This document shows positions 43,099-52,240 of a stretch of DNA of 64,000 nucleotides, piece after piece. The stretch spans positions 124,001 through 188,000 of the forward strand of contig CAYTHO010000001.1 in assembly GCA_964437595.1 (NCBI GenBank). The letters run 5' to 3'. Every line of letters starts with the position of its first letter. Within the stretch, counting starts at the first letter, position 1. The notes under the pieces are model-generated. The model was not told the DNA's origin. It was given only the letters and a program-made list of their open reading frames with translations, and searched no databases. The position numbers were made by a program, and so were the translations under genes. Source of the stretch: DSYU01 sp964437595. GTDB taxonomy: Bacteria > Chloroflexota > Anaerolineae > Anaerolineales > Anaerolineaceae.

Positions 43099-45003
43099 TC
43101 AAAGTTCCAGAAAATACACTTCCATCTCGCAGCGGAGACAGTTAAACCGAAGCGGGTATGTCTTGCCCTGCTCATCGATCAATGCCAGTGGCTCTTCTAA
43201 GCGAGCAGGCGGTTGTTTCGGTGCAAGGAATTTTGCGCAAGCGCCTAACTGGTGTTTGATGCAGTGCCTGGTCGTCATCACCTTCCTCCCGCGCATCTCC
43301 AGCCCGCTTTCTGCGGCTGGTTCTATTTGCGTGACGCCGTGCCTGCGGTAGAAAGCCTGCGCTTTTTCATTGAGCACATTGCCCATGTAAGTGAGTGTTT
43401 TCTCCGGGTAGGGGGCGTCATTCTGTATCGCGCCGCCTTGCTGCCGGGGAAAGTCAGCCAGGCGTTGTTTTTCCAGTTCTTCCAGAACCGCCCTGCGCAG
43501 CCCGTTCAGCGTAGCCAGTGGAATAAAATACGGTTCGGGCAGGTCGCTTCGTAAAAAGGTGCACTCGAACGGGGTTCCACCCAGCTTGCGCAGCTGCTTT
43601 TCTACCGCAGCGGCGGCCTGCTCGGGCTTCTCTGCCCGAACTTTTTCGACAGCCAGTGCCGCCATAGCCTCGCAGCCATCTTCATCCCGGGCAAACAGCG
43701 CCAGCCCGCTCTGCGTAGCCGCCAGGCGAAACTGCACGCCAATCTTCCGCTCGGCCTGGCTCTTTTCCAATTGCGCTGTAAAAACCTGGTCGTGGTTGCG
43801 GTATACCATCGTGCCTACCATCAACCCTTCCATCTTATCCGGAAAGATCGCCGCACCCTGTACATCATTGACCACCGTACCGGTCAGTTCGCGCTGTTTG
43901 TTAAAAAAGCACAATCCATCGCCACGGTGAACTTCCGTGGCGCCACCACGGTGAACTTCCGTGGCGCCACCACGGTGAACTTCCGTGGCGCCGCGCTGAG
44001 TCTCCGCCGCGCTGCCCAGATAGAAACAGTTACGCCCCAACCGGGTCACCGTGCCCACCGGCTCGCCCAGCGACTTGGGAGTATCGATGGAACCCACCGG
44101 CTCTTTACGCCCGTGTAGAAAGTAAGATGTGTACCCGCGGTTGAAGGTTTTCCTAGGATCGGGTGTGAAATCCAGATTCACCTTCCCGGATGCTGCCGGG
44201 CGCAGTTTCTTTCCCTCCAGCAGCGCATCCAGCTTCTGGCGGTAATGCCCAACCACGTTCCGCACGTACGTGATATCCTTGAGCCGTCCCTCGATCTTGA
44301 ATGAACACACCCCGGCGTCCAGCAGCGCCGCCAGGTCCTGGGTCAGGTTCAGATCGTGCAGCGAGAGCAGGTAGCGGTTATTTTCCAGCACGGCGCCGTT
44401 GCGGTCCACCAGCCGGTAAGCCCTGCGGCAGGGCTGCGCGCACTGCCCGCGGTTGCCGCTTCTCCCGCCCAGCGCGTAGCTCATGTAGCACTGCCCGCTG
44501 TAGCTGACGCACAATGCCCCGTGGATGAACGTTTCCAGTTCAACCTTCGTCTGCGCGCGGATCTGGCGGATTTGCTCCAGGCTCAACTCGCGCGCCAGGA
44601 TCACCCGCCGGATGCCTACCTTTTCCAGAAAAGCGACTCGTTCCGGGGTATGGTTGTGCATCTGCGTGCTGGCGAAGAGCGGCAGTGGAGGCAGGTTCAT
44701 CTCCAGCAGCCCTGTGTCCTGGATGATCAGCGCATCCGTGCCGGCCTCGTACAGTTCCTGAGCCATCCGTTCTGCCTGGGGCAGTTCTTCATCATGGAGC
44801 AGTGTATTGAGCGTCACGTACACTCGCGCCCAGTACCGGTGCGCATAGCGAACCAGTGCTTCAATATCACCCAGGCTGTTCCCAGCAGCCTCGCGCGCGC
44901 CAAACCGGGCAGCGCCAATATAGATGGCGTCTGCTCCACAGTTAATCGCCGCCATTCCCGTTTCCAGGTCTTTAGCCGGTGCTAGCAGTTCAATTCGTTC
45001 CAT
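43099..45003 (-). CDS. U32-family peptidase/rRNA-hydroxylase-like protein with in-frame repeats
   Basis: The 634-residue protein carries the U32 signature: FIHGALCVSYSGQCYMSYA, GGRSGNRGQCAQPCRRAYR and VCSFKIEGRLKD. U32 members include collagenase-like PrtC and the 23S rRNA C2501 hydroxylation factor RlhA; the large size and extra domain are closest to RlhA. C-terminal cysteines (CIKHQLGACAKF, FNCLRCEMEV) with those of the signature could hold a 4Fe-4S cluster. A stretch at residues about 335-365 contains tandem ATEVHRGG units, which look like an inserted repeat rather than family sequence. The gene follows the thioesterase gene by 12 bases. Confidence 0.87.
   Translation of the reverse strand: MERIELLAPAKDLETGMAAINCGADAIYIGAARFGAREAAGNSLGDIEALVRYAHRYWARVYVTLNTLLHDEELPQAERMAQELYEAGTDALIIQDTGLLEMNLPPLPLFASTQMHNHTPERVAFLEKVGIRRVILARELSLEQIRQIRAQTKVELETFIHGALCVSYSGQCYMSYALGGRSGNRGQCAQPCRRAYRLVDRNGAVLENNRYLLSLHDLNLTQDLAALLDAGVCSFKIEGRLKDITYVRNVVGHYRQKLDALLEGKKLRPAASGKVNLDFTPDPRKTFNRGYTSYFLHGRKEPVGSIDTPKSLGEPVGTVTRLGRNCFYLGSAAETQRGATEVHRGGATEVHRGGATEVHRGDGLCFFNKQRELTGTVVNDVQGAAIFPDKMEGLMVGTMVYRNHDQVFTAQLEKSQAERKIGVQFRLAATQSGLALFARDEDGCEAMAALAVEKVRAEKPEQAAAAVEKQLRKLGGTPFECTFLRSDLPEPYFIPLATLNGLRRAVLEELEKQRLADFPRQQGGAIQNDAPYPEKTLTYMGNVLNEKAQAFYRRHGVTQIEPAAESGLEMRGRKVMTTRHCIKHQLGACAKFLAPKQPPARLEEPLALIDEQGKTYPLRFNCLRCEMEVYFLEL
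43922..43992. repeat. Three tandem 24-base palindromic units inside the U32 gene
   Basis: Three nearly identical copies of a 24-base unit lie head to tail. Each holds CCACGG pairing with CCGTGG and the palindrome GGCGCC. The unit length is a multiple of three, so the reading frame is kept and encodes GATEVHRG three times. Copy number could vary by slippage. Confidence 0.9.
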
Positions 45004-45015
45004 ACTTTCGCTTTT

Positions 45016-45792
45016 CTATTCCTTGCTTGCCCCCGAACGGCAGTTGTGCCATTGGATTGCGGCCTCAAATGCTTTCGCGCCGCTCTCCAGGTTCGTTCCG
45101 GTCAGGTACCAGCGGTCATTCTCGCCAGGGTAAAGCGCTTTTAAGAGGCTGACGCGCTCCCCGGGTTTGATCTCATTGATGTAATTGACTTGCAGCCATG
45201 CTGGGCGGCAGTCCGCGTAATCGCTTATCGAAAAACAATCGCTGATCCAATCAATATAGCGCACGTTGTTCACGTGGCCCATCAGGTCGATCATGCTGTA
45301 TCCTGCCTGAAGCGTGTAGCATTCACTCAACCCTTCAGCCGCCGGTAGTTTTTCCAACCCTTCATCGATGGCGCTCTTTCCATTGTTGTCTGGCACGGGC
45401 AGGTCCAGTGCATTGTGCGGCACAATCCGCCGGGCGCGGGTGTTCACCAGAACATACGCGGTGGTAGAAAGCGCCAGCAGCCGCCCATCCTCCCCGTTTA
45501 CCTGATGGTCGCGCATAAAAAACAGCTTTTGTTGGATGCCCTTTGGCCAGGTCTGGATGACCACTTTTTCGCCCATTTTCGGAAAGTCAAAAAAGCGCAC
45601 CTTCTTGCGCGACAGAATCCATGCGAGTTCGCGCTGCATCAAATCGTGGTAGCCCACTCCCAGGTGTTCGGCGTGGCTGGAGGCAATGTCCTGCATCCAG
45701 GTAAAAAACATGGATAACTTCAACCGTGCCTGAAAATCCGTGTCCGACGATTTGACTGTAAATTCTTCCTGCCAAATGGTTTGTACTGCCAT
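45016..45792 (-). CDS. Acyl-ACP thioesterase
   Basis: The 258-residue protein has two hotdog halves, as in acyl-ACP thioesterases. The first contains FTVKSSDTDFQARLKLSMFF then WMQDIASSHAEHLGVGY, and the second GYSMIDLMGHVNNVRYIDWI, which carries the conserved HVNN.RY. It would release fatty acids from acyl carrier protein in the cytoplasm. The ATG at 45792 is preceded by GGAAGG; the frame extends 51 codons further upstream but these look non-coding. A possible promoter lies at 45821-45848. The U32 gene follows, so the pair is probably co-transcribed. Confidence 0.83.
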   Translation of the reverse strand: MAVQTIWQEEFTVKSSDTDFQARLKLSMFFTWMQDIASSHAEHLGVGYHDLMQRELAWILSRKKVRFFDFPKMGEKVVIQTWPKGIQQKLFFMRDHQVNGEDGRLLALSTTAYVLVNTRARRIVPHNALDLPVPDNNGKSAIDEGLEKLPAAEGLSECYTLQAGYSMIDLMGHVNNVRYIDWISDCFSISDYADCRPAWLQVNYINEIKPGERVSLLKALYPGENDRWYLTGTNLESGAKAFEAAIQWHNCRSGASKE

Positions 45793-46161
45793 GCGCGCCT
45801 TCCAAAGGTTAATGCATCCAAGGATAACACGATTTTGGAAATTGTCGAAAGAATCCCCCGCTGCAGGTAGGGGATTCCCCCATCCTTTTCGGGGAAATGC
45901 CGTCTGGTCATCCTGATACGTGATGCGTAGAATCATGAGTATCAAGGATTATTATCCTTTGAGCGGACCTATCCCCTGCCACCGGGAACCCAGCCCATAA
46001 AAGATTTTCGCGGTGGTTGTGGTTATTTTCTCTCCGCTCTCGCCGCGGTCAGGCGCCTTGGGGGCAAGTGTCCTGACCGGGTGCGGTAATGCAGGGAAGT
46101 AAAAAAAGACGGTGGTTTTGTCGATCAGGCAAAACCACCGCTTCTTTATAAGTGCAGCATT
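45793..46161. other. 369-base intergenic region with two hairpins
   Basis: A candidate minus-strand promoter for the thioesterase is TCGACA (45848-45843) with TATCCT (45826-45821), 16 bases apart. A hairpin at 46046-46079 pairs CGGTCAGG with CCTGACCG and has an inner CTTG/CAAG pair but no T-run, so it is not a clear terminator. The terminator at 46110-46140 belongs to plsC. I see no gene or known RNA. Confidence 0.5.
46110..46140 (-). terminator. Intrinsic terminator after plsC
   Basis: CGGTGGTTTTG (46110-46120) pairs with CAAAACCACCG (46130-46140). On the minus strand TCTTTTTTT follows the stem, 22 bases past the plsC stop. Confidence 0.9.
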
Positions 46162-47016
46162 TTAGCTGTATAGATTCCGCGCGTACATCAATAGCACCAA
46201 CAGGCCTGATTCTACCGTCTTAAACATTGCCGAGCGCAGCACCATTCGCGCCGACTGCTGTAAGGCCAGCCAGGTGCCTTTCCATGCCACCTGGGCCGCA
46301 GCTTTCGGAGTCGATATTCCTATTCTTGGAGCCAGCCTCCGGCTCGCTTGCTGCAAGGCGTGCCCTGCCAGGCGGCGTCGGCTGTGCTGGCACAGCACGC
46401 CGATGCGCTGCATAATTTGCCCGGTAACTTCGTGCACGCGTTCCCGATCCTCAGTATTACCCTGGTATGTTACCGCTTCACCCACCGTCATCGCATACGG
46501 ACCGTGCAGGTACCATGTTCCGACCTCGGGTTTCCCTTCAACTTTGGTATGGATGTGGTGGAGCTTTTTCGACTCCAGGCTGATGCCGATCGGAATAACC
46601 GGCGCCCCGGTTGCCAGCGCCATGCGCGCCGCGCCGCTGTGCGCCTTTTGAAAGCCATTTTCTGGGCTGATTTCTCCCTCGGGAAAGATAATCACTGTTC
46701 GCCCGGCCTTCAACAGGCGGATGCCTGTTTCTAGCGCTTCCTGGCCCTTACCGGCGACGACCGGCACATGCCCTGCCATGCGCAGCGAGCGCCCAAACAA
46801 GGGAACCTTGAACAGCGTTTCTTTGATCAGAATGGTGGTATGTTCTTTCGTGAGTACCGTTACATAAGCTGGGTCGGTAGTGCTGGGGTGGTTCACAACA
46901 AATATTTTCGCCCCTTTCGGTAAGGGAGTGGGGTTATGGATATCCGCCCGCACCACGCTGTGAATGTACACGTTAACAATCGCCCGCCCGATCTGATACC
47001 ATAAATTTTGAAACAT
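46162..47016 (-). CDS. plsC: 1-acyl-sn-glycerol-3-phosphate acyltransferase (PlsC-like)
   Basis: The 284-residue protein carries the four acyltransferase blocks. FVVNHPSTTDPAYV gives the catalytic H-x4-D, VPLFGRSLRMAGHVPV the second block, IFPEGEISPENGFQK the third, and GAPVIPIGISLES the fourth. It transfers an acyl chain to lysophosphatidic acid at the membrane during phospholipid synthesis. A hydrophobic C-terminal helix (SGLLVLLMYARNLYS) may anchor it. It is a single-gene unit, upstream of and separate from the thioesterase/U32 pair. The ribosome site before the ATG is weak (AAGG). Confidence 0.85.
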   Translation of the reverse strand: MFQNLWYQIGRAIVNVYIHSVVRADIHNPTPLPKGAKIFVVNHPSTTDPAYVTVLTKEHTTILIKETLFKVPLFGRSLRMAGHVPVVAGKGQEALETGIRLLKAGRTVIIFPEGEISPENGFQKAHSGAARMALATGAPVIPIGISLESKKLHHIHTKVEGKPEVGTWYLHGPYAMTVGEAVTYQGNTEDRERVHEVTGQIMQRIGVLCQHSRRRLAGHALQQASRRLAPRIGISTPKAAAQVAWKGTWLALQQSARMVLRSAMFKTVESGLLVLLMYARNLYS

Positions 47017-47117
47017 TTGCCAACCTTAGCTGTAATCGTTTTTTTGAGAAGCGGCACCCGTGCAAAATGATTACATCAAATAATCGCGCCAAGGATACTG
47101 GCAAATGCCCGAGATGC

Positions 47118-47146
47118 TTTTACCGGAAAGGAAACGTTATTATAAT
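47118..47146 (+). promoter_or_regulatory. Candidate promoter for the M1 peptidase/dUTPase unit
   Basis: TTTACC (47118-47123) and a perfect TATAAT (47141-47146) are 17 bases apart. The leader to the ATG at 47281 would be about 128 bases with no recognisable element and no clear Shine-Dalgarno. Confidence 0.4.
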
Positions 47147-47280
47147 CACGATCTCAACATTAATAACCCACGAAATCCGTTTTCGATACACCTGTAGCAT
47201 GAATGTAGGATTCTGTAAGGTTTCTTCAATCCATCGCCCGTGCCGCGCTTGCGTGGTAATTTAGTGGTAACATATTCCCC

Positions 47281-48855
47281 ATGCGTTTTCGTATCATCCC
47301 CGCCTTTTTCTTCCTCATGATCCTGGTTTCAGCCTGCGTATCTCCAACGCCAGAGCCCACCCAAATCGATCCCCAGTCCGCCAGCGACATTGCCGTCAAA
47401 GCTGCGGTTGCTACCATGGTGGCGCGTACACTGGAAGCTCCGCCATCGCCCACGCCTACCGCCACGATAACACCCCTGCCCACCCGAACCCTCGCACCCT
47501 CCGCGGTTCCCGGCGCGCCCGATCCGGCCCTGCTGCGCTCTAACCCGCACTACAAGCTGAACGTCGATTTTTCCTATGCCGAGCGGTATGGGAAGGTGAC
47601 CGGGGAAATTGAGTATACCAACCGCTCCGGCGACACCCTCACCGAGCTGCGCCTCATGGTTGAATTGTTCGCATATCGCGATTTATTCACCTTTACCGGC
47701 TTGTGGTGGCAGGATGGTCAGGTGGTCGAGAATGCTTCCTGGGAAAGCATTCAGGTCCGGATTCCCCTACGGGAGCCGCTTCAGCCAGGCCAGAGCACCG
47801 GGCTGAAAATGACCTACGAGTTTCGCCTGCCTCCCCAGTCCTCGTTGAACAGCGAGCGGCCCTTGCCCATCGGCTACACCTCCCGCCAGGCTAATCTGGT
47901 GGACTGGTATCCCTTTATTCCGCCCTATCGGAACGGCACCGGCTGGCTGGCCCACCCACCCAGCTATTATGGCGAGCACCTCGTATATGATATGGCCGAT
48001 TTCGAAGTCAATCTGCGCCTTACAGACCAGCGCAGTGATCTCGTTGTCGCTGCCAGTGCTCCCGCCCGGCAAGATGGCGACTGGCTGCGCTACCGCATGG
48101 ACAATGTGCGCAGTTTTGCCCTTTCTATCGGTCACGAATACGAGACAGAATCGGCTAAAGTTGGCGATATTACCATCACCAGCTATTACTTCATCCTGAA
48201 CGCCTCCGCCGGTAAAACCGCCCTGCAAACCACGGTCGAGGCCGTCAAACTCTACCAGGAATTGTTTGGCCCCTATCCGCACTCCACCCTGGCCGTAGTG
48301 GAAGCCGACTTTTTTGACGGTATGGAATACGATGGCCTGTTTTACGTCAGCCGCGCCTTTTATAACCAGCACGTACCCGACCAGCCAGGCGAGTACCTGG
48401 TCGCCATCGCCGCCCATGAGACGGCGCACCAGTGGTGGTTTGCTCTGATCGGCAACGATCAGGCCAATGAGCCCTGGTTGGATGAAGCCCTGTGCACCTA
48501 CGCCGAACGATTATATTACGAGCGATATTACCCCGCCGCTCTCGACTGGTGGTGGTATTACCGCATCGATTACTACCGTCCGCGAGGCTGGGTCGACACC
48601 AGCGTGTACAACGCCAATGGCACCCTCCAGACCTACCAGGATTACCGTAATGCCGTGTACCTGAACGGGGCCCATTTCTTTGAAGACCTGCGCGAGGCTG
48701 TCGGTGATGAGGCATTTTTTGCCTTTCTGAAAGATTACGCCGCTAGGTACTCCGGTCAGGTGGCCCTCAGCGTCGATTTTTTCGCCACGTTAAGCCAGCA
48801 TACCCAGGTTGACCTTACACCTCTGCTAAAAAAATACTTCTTCTCAAAACAGTGA
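47281..48855 (+). CDS. M1-family metallopeptidase lipoprotein
   Basis: The 524-residue protein begins with a lipoprotein signal (FFFLMILVSACVSPTPEP), so it is probably anchored to the outer face of the membrane. A Pro/Thr linker precedes an aminopeptidase-N-like beta domain. The metal site is HETAH (H379, E380, H383) with the third ligand E402 in NEPWLDEAL, exactly the HEXXH-x18-E spacing of M1 gluzincins. A tyrosine-rich region follows. The classical GAMEN exopeptidase motif is replaced by DFFDGMEYDGLFYV, so the cleavage mode may differ from true aminopeptidases. The dUTPase gene follows after seven bases. Confidence 0.87.
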   Translation: MRFRIIPAFFFLMILVSACVSPTPEPTQIDPQSASDIAVKAAVATMVARTLEAPPSPTPTATITPLPTRTLAPSAVPGAPDPALLRSNPHYKLNVDFSYAERYGKVTGEIEYTNRSGDTLTELRLMVELFAYRDLFTFTGLWWQDGQVVENASWESIQVRIPLREPLQPGQSTGLKMTYEFRLPPQSSLNSERPLPIGYTSRQANLVDWYPFIPPYRNGTGWLAHPPSYYGEHLVYDMADFEVNLRLTDQRSDLVVAASAPARQDGDWLRYRMDNVRSFALSIGHEYETESAKVGDITITSYYFILNASAGKTALQTTVEAVKLYQELFGPYPHSTLAVVEADFFDGMEYDGLFYVSRAFYNQHVPDQPGEYLVAIAAHETAHQWWFALIGNDQANEPWLDEALCTYAERLYYERYYPAALDWWWYYRIDYYRPRGWVDTSVYNANGTLQTYQDYRNAVYLNGAHFFEDLREAVGDEAFFAFLKDYAARYSGQVALSVDFFATLSQHTQVDLTPLLKKYFFSKQ

Positions 48856-48862
48856 TCTTGCC

Positions 48863-49291
48863 ATGCCAACCCTGCGTTACTCTCGCCTCGACCCCAATGC
48901 CAGGCCGCCCGCCCGCAAGCACCCCACCGATGCTGGCGTAGATGTCTTCGCTAATGAAACCATCACCATCCCACCCTTTGCTGCCGCCCGCGTTCACACC
49001 GGCCTGACCTTTCATATCGCCCCTCAATACATGCTCCTGGCTAAACCTAAGAGCGGCAGCGATTTCCTTCTTGGCGCGGGTGTCATCGACCCCGGCTACC
49101 AGGGCGAGATCCTCATCAAAGTGGTCAATTACACCCCCAACCCCCTGACCATCCAGAAAGGCGATCCGCTCGCGCAGCTCGTCCAGGTCGCCATCTTCGC
49201 GGATTCCCTCGAAGAGGTTGCCCTGGAAGAAATCCATACGCAGCCAACCGCCCGTGGCGCCGATGGCGGCATCGCCCGCCAGAAAGATTAA
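48863..49291 (+). CDS. dut: dUTPase with a divergent final motif
   Basis: The 142-residue protein shows four of five trimeric dUTPase motifs: DAGVDVFAN, AKPKSGSDFLLG, GVIDPGYQGEI with the catalytic Asp, and KGDPLAQLVQV. It hydrolyses dUTP to dUMP and pyrophosphate. The fifth motif, normally RGxGGFGSTG, reads RGADGGIARQKD here and lacks the Phe that stacks on uracil. Motif 2 has KSGSD for the usual RSGL. It could be a less active dUTPase or a related dUTP/dCTP nucleotide binder. The start ATG lies seven bases after the peptidase stop, so the genes are probably co-transcribed, although no functional link is apparent. Confidence 0.8.
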   Translation: MPTLRYSRLDPNARPPARKHPTDAGVDVFANETITIPPFAAARVHTGLTFHIAPQYMLLAKPKSGSDFLLGAGVIDPGYQGEILIKVVNYTPNPLTIQKGDPLAQLVQVAIFADSLEEVALEEIHTQPTARGADGGIARQKD

Positions 49292-49384
49292 TCAGATCAC
49301 GTCCCTTCATCCGAAACGCTTGCCCGTTTTTCACTTCTGTGAAAAAATAATTGCAAGTCATCCCCTCTGCGGCAGGCTTTCGCA

Positions 49385-52045
49385 ATGATCTCCATTTGCC
49401 ACCTAACCTGTAACGATCAACCTAATCCGCTTGGTATCGATATCCTCCCGCCCCGGTTTTCCTGGCAGTTCCAGTCGACAGAACACAGCCAGGCACAAAG
49501 CGCTTACCGCATACTGGCGGCAACCAGCCTGGGGCTTCTCCGCCAGCAACATGCCGATCTATGGGATTCTGGCCGCGTGGTTTCGGATCAATCCATACAG
49601 GTTCGCTACGCGGGGCGCGGTTTGGCGTCTCGCCAGCGCGTTTTCTGGCAGGTAAAAGCCTGGGACCAGGATGGTGCGGAAACGGCGTGGAGCGAGCCGG
49701 CCTGGTTTGAAACGGGCCTGCTCCAGCCTGAAGACTGGCATGGTCAGTGGATTGCCCATCCAGAAGCCTCCTGGGCCGAAACCCGCCCGGCTCCATTTTT
49801 CCGTAAAGTGGTCAATTTCGGCGCTGTTTGCCGCGCCCGCGTTTATCTTTGTGGGCTGGGCTACCACGAGTTGTACTTGAACGGCGCAAAAGTAGGGGAT
49901 GCTGTCCTATCCCCTGCATTCACCCGTTACGACCGGCGTGCGTTATACCTTACCTATGATGTAACCGCATTACTCCAGGCTGGTGAAAACGTGTTTGGCG
50001 TCATTCTTGGCAACGGCTTTTACAATCAAGCCGCCCGCGATGCCTGGTACTTCGAAAAAAGCCCCTGGCGTGCCTCTCCCCGCCTGCTTTTCCAGGCGCA
50101 TATCGAGCTGGAGGGCGGCGGCGAGCTGATCCTAACCAGTGACGCCAGTTGGAAAACAGCCGAAGGTCCCATCCGCTTGGATGCCACCCGCCTGGGCGAA
50201 ACCTACGATGCGCGCCTGGAACTGCCCGGCTGGAATTCCGCCGGGTACGACGATTCTGCATGGCTTCCCGCCCGTATTGTGGATGCCCCGCGCGGGAAGC
50301 TGGCTGCGCAGAGCCTGCCGCCCATTCGTGTCACCCGTACGCTGCGCCCTGTCAAGCTGTGGCAGACTTCCACCGGTGCCACCGTTTATGACATGGGCCA
50401 GAACATGTCTGGTTGGGCGCGTCTGTGCGTTTCTGGCCCGGCTGGCAGCCAGGTAACCCTGCGTTACGGGGAGTTGCTTGGCCCTGATAGTTCTGTCGAT
50501 CAATCCAATATCAACTCCTTCGTTCATCCTGAGGAAGGCGAATTTCAAGTGGATCGCTACATTCTGAAGGGCCAGGGCGTAGAGACCTACGAGCCGCGCT
50601 TCACGTACCACGGCTTCCAATATGTTGAAATTTCCGGCGCGCCCGCTTCCCTCACGCTCGATGACTTGCAGGGCTGCCTTGTCCACACGGATTTCACCCG
50701 GGCCGGGTCGTTTACCTGTTCGAGCGAACGGGGTAACCGACTGCAGTCCTGTACCGAGTGGTCATACGCCAGCAACTTCGTTGGTGTTCCCACCGACTGT
50801 CCCCAGCGCGAGAAGAATGGCTGGACTGGCGATGCCCACCTGGCTGCTGAGGCTGGCCTGTACAACTTCCACGCTGAAACCGCCTATTGGAAATGGCTGG
50901 ATGACCTGGCCGATGAGCAGCGCGAGGATGGCGCCCTGCCTGGCATTGTCCCTACCAGTGGTTGGGGCTACGAGTGGGGTAACGGCCCCTGCTGGGACAG
51001 CGCTGCTGTCCTCATCCCATGGTACATTTACCTTTACCGCGGCGATTTGGCCATCCTGGCCCGCTCTTATCCCATGATCCGCCGCTACCTGGAATATCTC
51101 GGAACAAAATCTGGCGGCGAGGGTGATCTGCTGGCGCTTGGGCTGGGCGATTGGGTGCCTCCTTATGGTCGCCCAGAGGATTATACCGCGCCGCTAAGAC
51201 TGCTGTCGAGCGCTTACTTTTACATGGATGCGCAGATTGCCAGCCGGGTTGCGGAGTTGTTAGGCTATTCAGAAGATGCCCGGCGCTATGCGGATTGGGC
51301 TGATTCCCTCTCCCAGCGTTTCAATGCGTTGTTTTATGACCCAATCAGCGGTTTGTACGCTGGCGGCTCGCAAACGGCGCAGGGCATGGCCCTGTACGCT
51401 GGCCTGGTTCAGCCGGATGAGCGCCCGCGCGTGGCCCGCCAGCTTGTCGCTGAGATCCGACAGCAGAAAGGGCGCATCAACGCTGGAATTCACGGCGCCA
51501 AAGCTGTGCTGAATGCGCTGGCGGAGAACGGTTTCCACGACCATGCCTACCACCTCATCACTCAGCCGCAGTATCCCGGTTGGGCCTGGTGGCTCGCGCA
51601 GGGGGCCACCACACTCTGGGAAACCTGGGACGGCGCTGCCTCGCGCAACCACATCATGTTTGGCGATATTTCTGCCTGGTTCTATAAATACCTGGCCGGA
51701 ATCCGCCCGGACCCCGAACGGCCTGGTTTCAAGCATGTGCTGATCCGTCCCTACCTGGCTGAAGGGTTGGATTGGGTTCGCGCCGATTACGAAAGCCCGT
51801 ATGGCGCCGTCCGTTCTGCCTGGCAGCGCCGCGGCGATACCTTCCAATTAGAAGTTACCCTCCCGCCCAATACAACTGGTTGGATATACCTGCCCAGGCT
51901 GCGCCCTGGCACCGTTCGCGTGGATGGAGCAACGCTGGAAGAGGCCCGGCTGCAGTTTGTCACTCAGCGCACCGGTGGCATCGTTGTTCAGGTAGGCTCG
52001 GGCACCTGGAAGTTCCAGTGCGCCATAACCCTCAGCAAGGTCTGA
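49385..52045 (+). CDS. Alpha-L-rhamnosidase, glycoside hydrolase family 78
   Basis: The 886-residue protein begins with the GH78 N-terminal signature DQPNPLGIDILPPRFSWQF. It continues with two beta-sandwich domains and the (alpha/alpha)6 barrel. The barrel entry GVPTDCPQREKNGWTGDAHL is diagnostic, with Asp and Glu general-acid candidates. WWLAQGATTLWETWDGAASR and SFNHIMFGD-type segments (here RNHIMFGDISAWFYKYLAGI) follow. There is no signal peptide, so rhamnosides are probably cleaved in the cytoplasm after uptake. It is preceded by a hairpin near 49327-49346 and stands alone, without neighbouring transport genes. Confidence 0.94.
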   Translation: MISICHLTCNDQPNPLGIDILPPRFSWQFQSTEHSQAQSAYRILAATSLGLLRQQHADLWDSGRVVSDQSIQVRYAGRGLASRQRVFWQVKAWDQDGAETAWSEPAWFETGLLQPEDWHGQWIAHPEASWAETRPAPFFRKVVNFGAVCRARVYLCGLGYHELYLNGAKVGDAVLSPAFTRYDRRALYLTYDVTALLQAGENVFGVILGNGFYNQAARDAWYFEKSPWRASPRLLFQAHIELEGGGELILTSDASWKTAEGPIRLDATRLGETYDARLELPGWNSAGYDDSAWLPARIVDAPRGKLAAQSLPPIRVTRTLRPVKLWQTSTGATVYDMGQNMSGWARLCVSGPAGSQVTLRYGELLGPDSSVDQSNINSFVHPEEGEFQVDRYILKGQGVETYEPRFTYHGFQYVEISGAPASLTLDDLQGCLVHTDFTRAGSFTCSSERGNRLQSCTEWSYASNFVGVPTDCPQREKNGWTGDAHLAAEAGLYNFHAETAYWKWLDDLADEQREDGALPGIVPTSGWGYEWGNGPCWDSAAVLIPWYIYLYRGDLAILARSYPMIRRYLEYLGTKSGGEGDLLALGLGDWVPPYGRPEDYTAPLRLLSSAYFYMDAQIASRVAELLGYSEDARRYADWADSLSQRFNALFYDPISGLYAGGSQTAQGMALYAGLVQPDERPRVARQLVAEIRQQKGRINAGIHGAKAVLNALAENGFHDHAYHLITQPQYPGWAWWLAQGATTLWETWDGAASRNHIMFGDISAWFYKYLAGIRPDPERPGFKHVLIRPYLAEGLDWVRADYESPYGAVRSAWQRRGDTFQLEVTLPPNTTGWIYLPRLRPGTVRVDGATLEEARLQFVTQRTGGIVVQVGSGTWKFQCAITLSKV

Positions 52046-52240
52046 ATCAAGCCGCCCGCAGCAGGCAGTCGCTCCTCTGCTTTCGCATCCCGCTCTCTGA
52101 GTGGCTTCGCGTAGCAGCGTAAGGCGTCATGGAATGAGGGCGGTGCCTGCGCGCGCCCTTGACTGGAAACAATAAAAATACAGAATGATCATCAACATAT
52201 GGGCGATATGGTTTCAAAATGATACAATACCTGGTGTATC

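Noticed and set aside
43922..43992. CRISPR-like repeats
   Set aside because: The units are directly adjacent with no spacers, palindromic and inside an open frame; no cas gene is nearby.
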